A DNA stretch of 64,000 nt from contig CP114179.1 of NCBI GenBank assembly GCA_039555135.1, positions 2,108,001 to 2,172,000 on the forward strand, read 5' to 3'. Every line of letters starts with the position of its first letter. Within the stretch, counting starts at the first letter, position 1. Of this stretch, positions 61,026 to 64,000 are shown one piece after another. The position numbers and the translations under genes are program-made. Source of the DNA: Phycisphaeraceae bacterium D3-23 (GTDB lineage Bacteria; Planctomycetota; Phycisphaerae; Phycisphaerales; Phycisphaeraceae). The notes beneath the pieces were generated by a model. That model did no database searches and had not been told where the DNA came from. It worked only from the letters and a program-made list of their open reading frames with translations.

Positions 61026-62961
61026 TCCTAACAACCGCAACCTTCTGGAGGGGTTACGTTACCTGTGCTGGGTCCGCTGCAGCACGCTCGGCCAGGCAGA
61101 CACGAGCATCGAAGACCAGATCAACTTCATCCAGGCCTTTGCCCAGAGCGCCGGGATGGTCTGGGTCGATGATGTCATCCTCGATGGCGTCTCTGGGCAG
61201 AGCCCAAAGGTCATGGCGATGGTCGATCAGATCGTCCAACGCAAGCGAGAGCACAACGATTTTGATGTCGTCCTCGTCCACGACCTGTCCCGCCTGACCC
61301 GTAGGGGGGTCACCGATGGCGGCAAGATCGAATGGGAGTTCCGCAACGCGGGGATCGAACTGATCTCCGTGGCCGACGGCGTTCAGGACGGGGAACACGC
61401 CGAGATCATGCGCAGCTTCAAGCACTTCGCTTCTGAAAAGCAGAGCATAGACATCTCCCGGTCGACAACCCGGGGCTCCATGACGGCGCTGCAACGCGGC
61501 AAACGCCCCCATGCCCAGACCGCTCCTTACGGGACCGACAAACTGGTGCTCGGCCCCGACGACAAGCCACGCTTCATCCTCCATCTCCTGCCCGATGGCT
61601 ATCAGCAAAAGCTCGCCTATCCCGGGCGCGAGCTGATCGAGATCTATGGACGCAAGCCCTGCGGCGCGTCGGCGCACTACCGGCTTCAACACGGCGAGAA
61701 CTTCGACTTCATCCCCGGCGATCCGGCCGAGATCGATACGATCAACAACATCTACAACTGGAAGTTCCGCGAAGGCATCAATGCCCACAGCATCGCCAAG
61801 CGGCTCAACGACCAAGAAATCCTGTCGCCGCGCGGCAATCTCTGGCACGCCAACACGATCGAGAAGATGCTCAGCAACCCGACCTACCTCGGCGGCGGGT
61901 ACAGCAATACCATGACGACCGGCCGGTTCTTCAAGCGCGGCCGCAACGGCCCGCTGCCGACCCACCGCACAGCCCAGGAGTTGGCGATGAATCAGCCGCC
62001 CCGCCGCTACCGGCCGGAGGAAGACTGGGAGCGCCGGGAGCTGGTACACCTGACAGAGTTCATCCGGGACAAAGAAGTCCGGGCCATGGCAGCGCGGTAT
62101 CACGAAGAGGCACGCGAGCGACAACTCGGCAAGCGGCCCAAGCGGATCAAGTCCACCAAGCCCAAGCACCAGTCGAAGTTCTTCCTGACCGACCGACTCA
62201 CCTGTGCCAAGACCGGCCTGAAGCTGCGCGGCTATGCGCCATCCAAAGGCAAGAGCTACAGGTACTACGGCGTTGGCAAGGGCCGTGCCTACCCCAAGAC
62301 CGAGGCGATTGCGCCAACACAACTTCTCCCCGCCGCCCCAGTCGAGCTGCTGGTCCTGACCCAGCTCCGTAAAGTCTTACTGCACGCCCCCGCCCTTAGG
62401 CAGGAGATCAGGTCTCAGGCACACCGGCTGTTCACCGAGCAAACTCCGGTCGATCTCGATGTTCAGAAACTGGAAGCCGAGCGGGATCAACTCGATCAAC
62501 AGATGTCACTGCTGGTTGACATGATGCCATCGATGGGTCGCGAAGCCGCCGACGCCAAGGCCAAGGAACTCAGCACCAAACGGAAAGCCATCGAGCGGCA
62601 ACTCCAGGCAGCAGCACCCAAGGCGACCCCCACCCCCGCCGATCTCGACCGCGCCGTCGAACACATCATCCAGACACTAACCGACAGCGAGGAATGGGTC
62701 CGCCAGCACCACATGCCCGCCGTCAAGCAGCTGCTCGACCTTCTGCTCGCGCGCTGCGACGTCGATCTGGAGACAAGACTCGTCCAGATCGAGTTCCGCC
62801 TCCCAAAATGGGTCCTGGAGAGCCCTGAACGCATCTGCCTGACCACCACCCGTGATTCCACGGGTTGGCGCGAGGCAGACTGGATGGACAGCATCCTGCT
62901 GCGGCGCGGCATGGTTCTGATCGGTGCGGATAGCGCTCACGGCGTCATGAAGAAGGGTTAG
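61018..62961 (+). CDS. Module gene F2: large serine recombinase
   Basis: 647 residues from ATG 61018 (GGAG eight bases upstream). Resolvase motifs: WVRCSTLGQ (Ser22) and DVVLVHDLSRLTR. The recombinase domain covers about 175-330. The zinc-ribbon position (about 395-430, FLTDRLTCAKTGLKL...YRYYGVGKG) keeps one Cys only, matching the Cys-less form in F1. A coiled coil lies about 480-540. With D2 it gives this module two unrelated recombinases. Lacks the Pro/Glu tail of F1. Confidence 0.92.
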   Translation: MIDPNNRNLLEGLRYLCWVRCSTLGQADTSIEDQINFIQAFAQSAGMVWVDDVILDGVSGQSPKVMAMVDQIVQRKREHNDFDVVLVHDLSRLTRRGVTDGGKIEWEFRNAGIELISVADGVQDGEHAEIMRSFKHFASEKQSIDISRSTTRGSMTALQRGKRPHAQTAPYGTDKLVLGPDDKPRFILHLLPDGYQQKLAYPGRELIEIYGRKPCGASAHYRLQHGENFDFIPGDPAEIDTINNIYNWKFREGINAHSIAKRLNDQEILSPRGNLWHANTIEKMLSNPTYLGGGYSNTMTTGRFFKRGRNGPLPTHRTAQELAMNQPPRRYRPEEDWERRELVHLTEFIRDKEVRAMAARYHEEARERQLGKRPKRIKSTKPKHQSKFFLTDRLTCAKTGLKLRGYAPSKGKSYRYYGVGKGRAYPKTEAIAPTQLLPAAPVELLVLTQLRKVLLHAPALRQEIRSQAHRLFTEQTPVDLDVQKLEAERDQLDQQMSLLVDMMPSMGREAADAKAKELSTKRKAIERQLQAAAPKATPTPADLDRAVEHIIQTLTDSEEWVRQHHMPAVKQLLDLLLARCDVDLETRLVQIEFRLPKWVLESPERICLTTTRDSTGWREADWMDSILLRRGMVLIGADSAHGVMKKG

Positions 62962-62964
62962 CCC

Positions 62965-63135
62965 ATGATCTCTCCATACGAGGGCAAGGACCTGGCTGGT
63001 TTGGCTACAGGACCAAGTTCACCGTCATCAACTGAGTCCGAGAAACAAGCCGCCTCCCGAGCCCTGGCGCGGATCATCTGCGAGTACAGCATCCAGGCGA
63101 GCAAGGCCTGTTACCGCTGCCGAAGAGCAGCGTAA
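62965..63135 (+). CDS. Small ORF after serine recombinase
   Basis: 56 residues from ATG 62965, three bases after the serine recombinase stop, with AAGGG upstream. Sequence MISPYEGKDLAGLATGPSS and a C-terminal SKACYRCRRAA with a Cys pair. No family recognised and no counterpart in element 1. Close coupling to F2 supports translation, but it may be chance. Confidence 0.42.
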   Translation: MISPYEGKDLAGLATGPSSPSSTESEKQAASRALARIICEYSIQASKACYRCRRAA

Positions 63136-63207
63136 TCTTGACGGCGATAGGGGATCGCATATGCAGGTAAAACCTGAGGTCGAGGCATCTTCCGAAGACA
63201 TCCTTGT

Positions 63208-64000
63208 TCAAGTGTCAAGAGCTGATCTACGAAAGAATGCCGCACGCTGTTGGTGCAGCTTGTCTCGGAATCGCCTGAGCTCATCGACATCACTAGCCAT
63301 GACCGGGCGTTTAAAGTGAAAAACGACATTGCGGATCGTGGCAACTCGATCGATCGTATCGATCATTGCATTGCGGTCACCTAGAAACATGGACTCAAAA
63401 TTTGGCCAGCGTTTCTTGCTGCACGCCAAGCTGCCGTACATGGAGAACGTGAGGTCTGTTAGTGCTGTCGGCTGCGTCTTCATGCCCGGCGGCACAGTCA
63501 TCTTCGAGATCATGTCCACCAGCACTTCATCACCTACTGCATCCGTCAACATATCACGTAGGAGATGCTCAACTTCATGGATGAGGAAGAAAGACTCGCC
63601 AAAATCCTGCAACCGCCCAACCACGTCATAGATAGCCAGTAGACCGATCATCTCCCCAGGGGAGCCTACAAGCACGCAATCTTGGTCTGTCCATTCGACC
63701 TCGGTATCAATGTATGCATCTGGCGGAAGGAATTTTGCCTTGGCGAGACACTCTACAACAGGCGTCGCCTTCAATGCGGATTCATCCATACGTTCGCCCG
63801 CGTAAATCCCAAATGAGCGCCACGAGAACAGACCAATGATCTCCCCGTTACGTTCAACGGGTACTTGTGAGTATTCGTTATCCGACATCCGTTCAATGGC
63901 GGCACCGACCGGTTCATTGTGTTGAACCTTCTCAATCCGCTGCTCCTTTGGGAGTAGATCGATCACTGGTCCAAAGGGCCCTGGTGTACGTCGTGTCGTA
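63208..64000 (-). CDS. CBS-domain protein (5' end beyond window)
   Basis: At least 263 residues; the frame stays open to the right edge, so the true start is outside; a GTG at 63966 is the only in-frame candidate seen. Two CBS-like motifs occur: IERMSDNEYSQVPVERNGEIIGLFSWRS and a later CVLVGSPGEMIGLLAIYDVV. CBS pairs bind adenine nucleotides. The C-terminal ~130 residues are helical with HEVEHLLRDML and RNVVFHFKRPV. Probably cargo of element 2; function unknown. Confidence 0.68.
   Translation of the reverse strand, partial: TTRRTPGPFGPVIDLLPKEQRIEKVQHNEPVGAAIERMSDNEYSQVPVERNGEIIGLFSWRSFGIYAGERMDESALKATPVVECLAKAKFLPPDAYIDTEVEWTDQDCVLVGSPGEMIGLLAIYDVVGRLQDFGESFFLIHEVEHLLRDMLTDAVGDEVLVDMISKMTVPPGMKTQPTALTDLTFSMYGSLACSKKRWPNFESMFLGDRNAMIDTIDRVATIRNVVFHFKRPVMASDVDELRRFRDKLHQQRAAFFRRSALDT

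Noticed and set aside
61054-62322. 422-codon minus-strand open frame over serine recombinase F2
   Set aside because: Shadow of a gene with intact resolvase motifs.

Overview
The window looks like a chromosome segment from a planctomycete of the Phycisphaerae type. Most genes are GC-rich. Two secreted proteins end in a PEP-CTERM sorting tail ([14 protein letters not shown] plus arginines). There is a planctomycete-style pseudopilin and a CPRCGYNLRGL zinc-ribbon membrane protein, LPS genes (lpxK, hldE), and many intergenic hairpin repeats. The organism call is inference from style; no rRNA is present.

Region 1 (1-45.4 kb) is ordinary core and envelope sequence. It holds a metzincin protease cut by the left edge, an ABC exporter pair, an M28/PDZ lipoprotein peptidase, a CbiX-type chelatase, a thioredoxin-like gene with an in-frame TGA at the first active-site position (candidate selenoprotein), a tandem PTPS protein, a TPR protein, hldE-lpxK-Maf, a ParA ATPase fused to a glycogen-binding-type domain with a partner gene, DnaJ-like and ClpB chaperones, two PEP-CTERM proteins, a pseudopilin, a CPBP protease, a GGQ release-factor-like protein, an EamA transporter and an HD-GYP protein. 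These are followed by a nonulosonic-acid/Maf glycosylation operon, tRNA-Met, MscS and MscL, a DUF481 barrel protein, an MMPL exporter and a large PhoD-type lipoprotein.

Region 2 (45.4-56.6 kb) is an integrated element at the 3' end of tRNA-Ser(GCT). A 19-bp copy of the tRNA end recurs at 56608-56626, giving an att pair. Inside are an XRE repressor with three 17-bp operators, a six-gene recombination module (gene A, zinc-ribbon B, HTH C, tyrosine integrase D, small E, large serine recombinase F), and a cargo of a C5 DNA methyltransferase, a MORC-like GHKL ATPase with a PD-(D/E)xK-like end, a GIY-YIG-like protein and a small protein. Base composition is clearly more AT-rich than the host.

Region 3 (56.6 kb to the right edge) is a second element that begins at the inner att copy. 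It carries the same A-B-C-D-E-F module in the same order, but diverged and GC-rich, followed by a small ORF and a CBS-domain gene cut by the right edge. Two independently acquired elements with one conserved tyrosine-plus-serine recombinase module, in tandem at one tRNA gene, are the most striking feature of the window. The candidate selenoprotein is the second.
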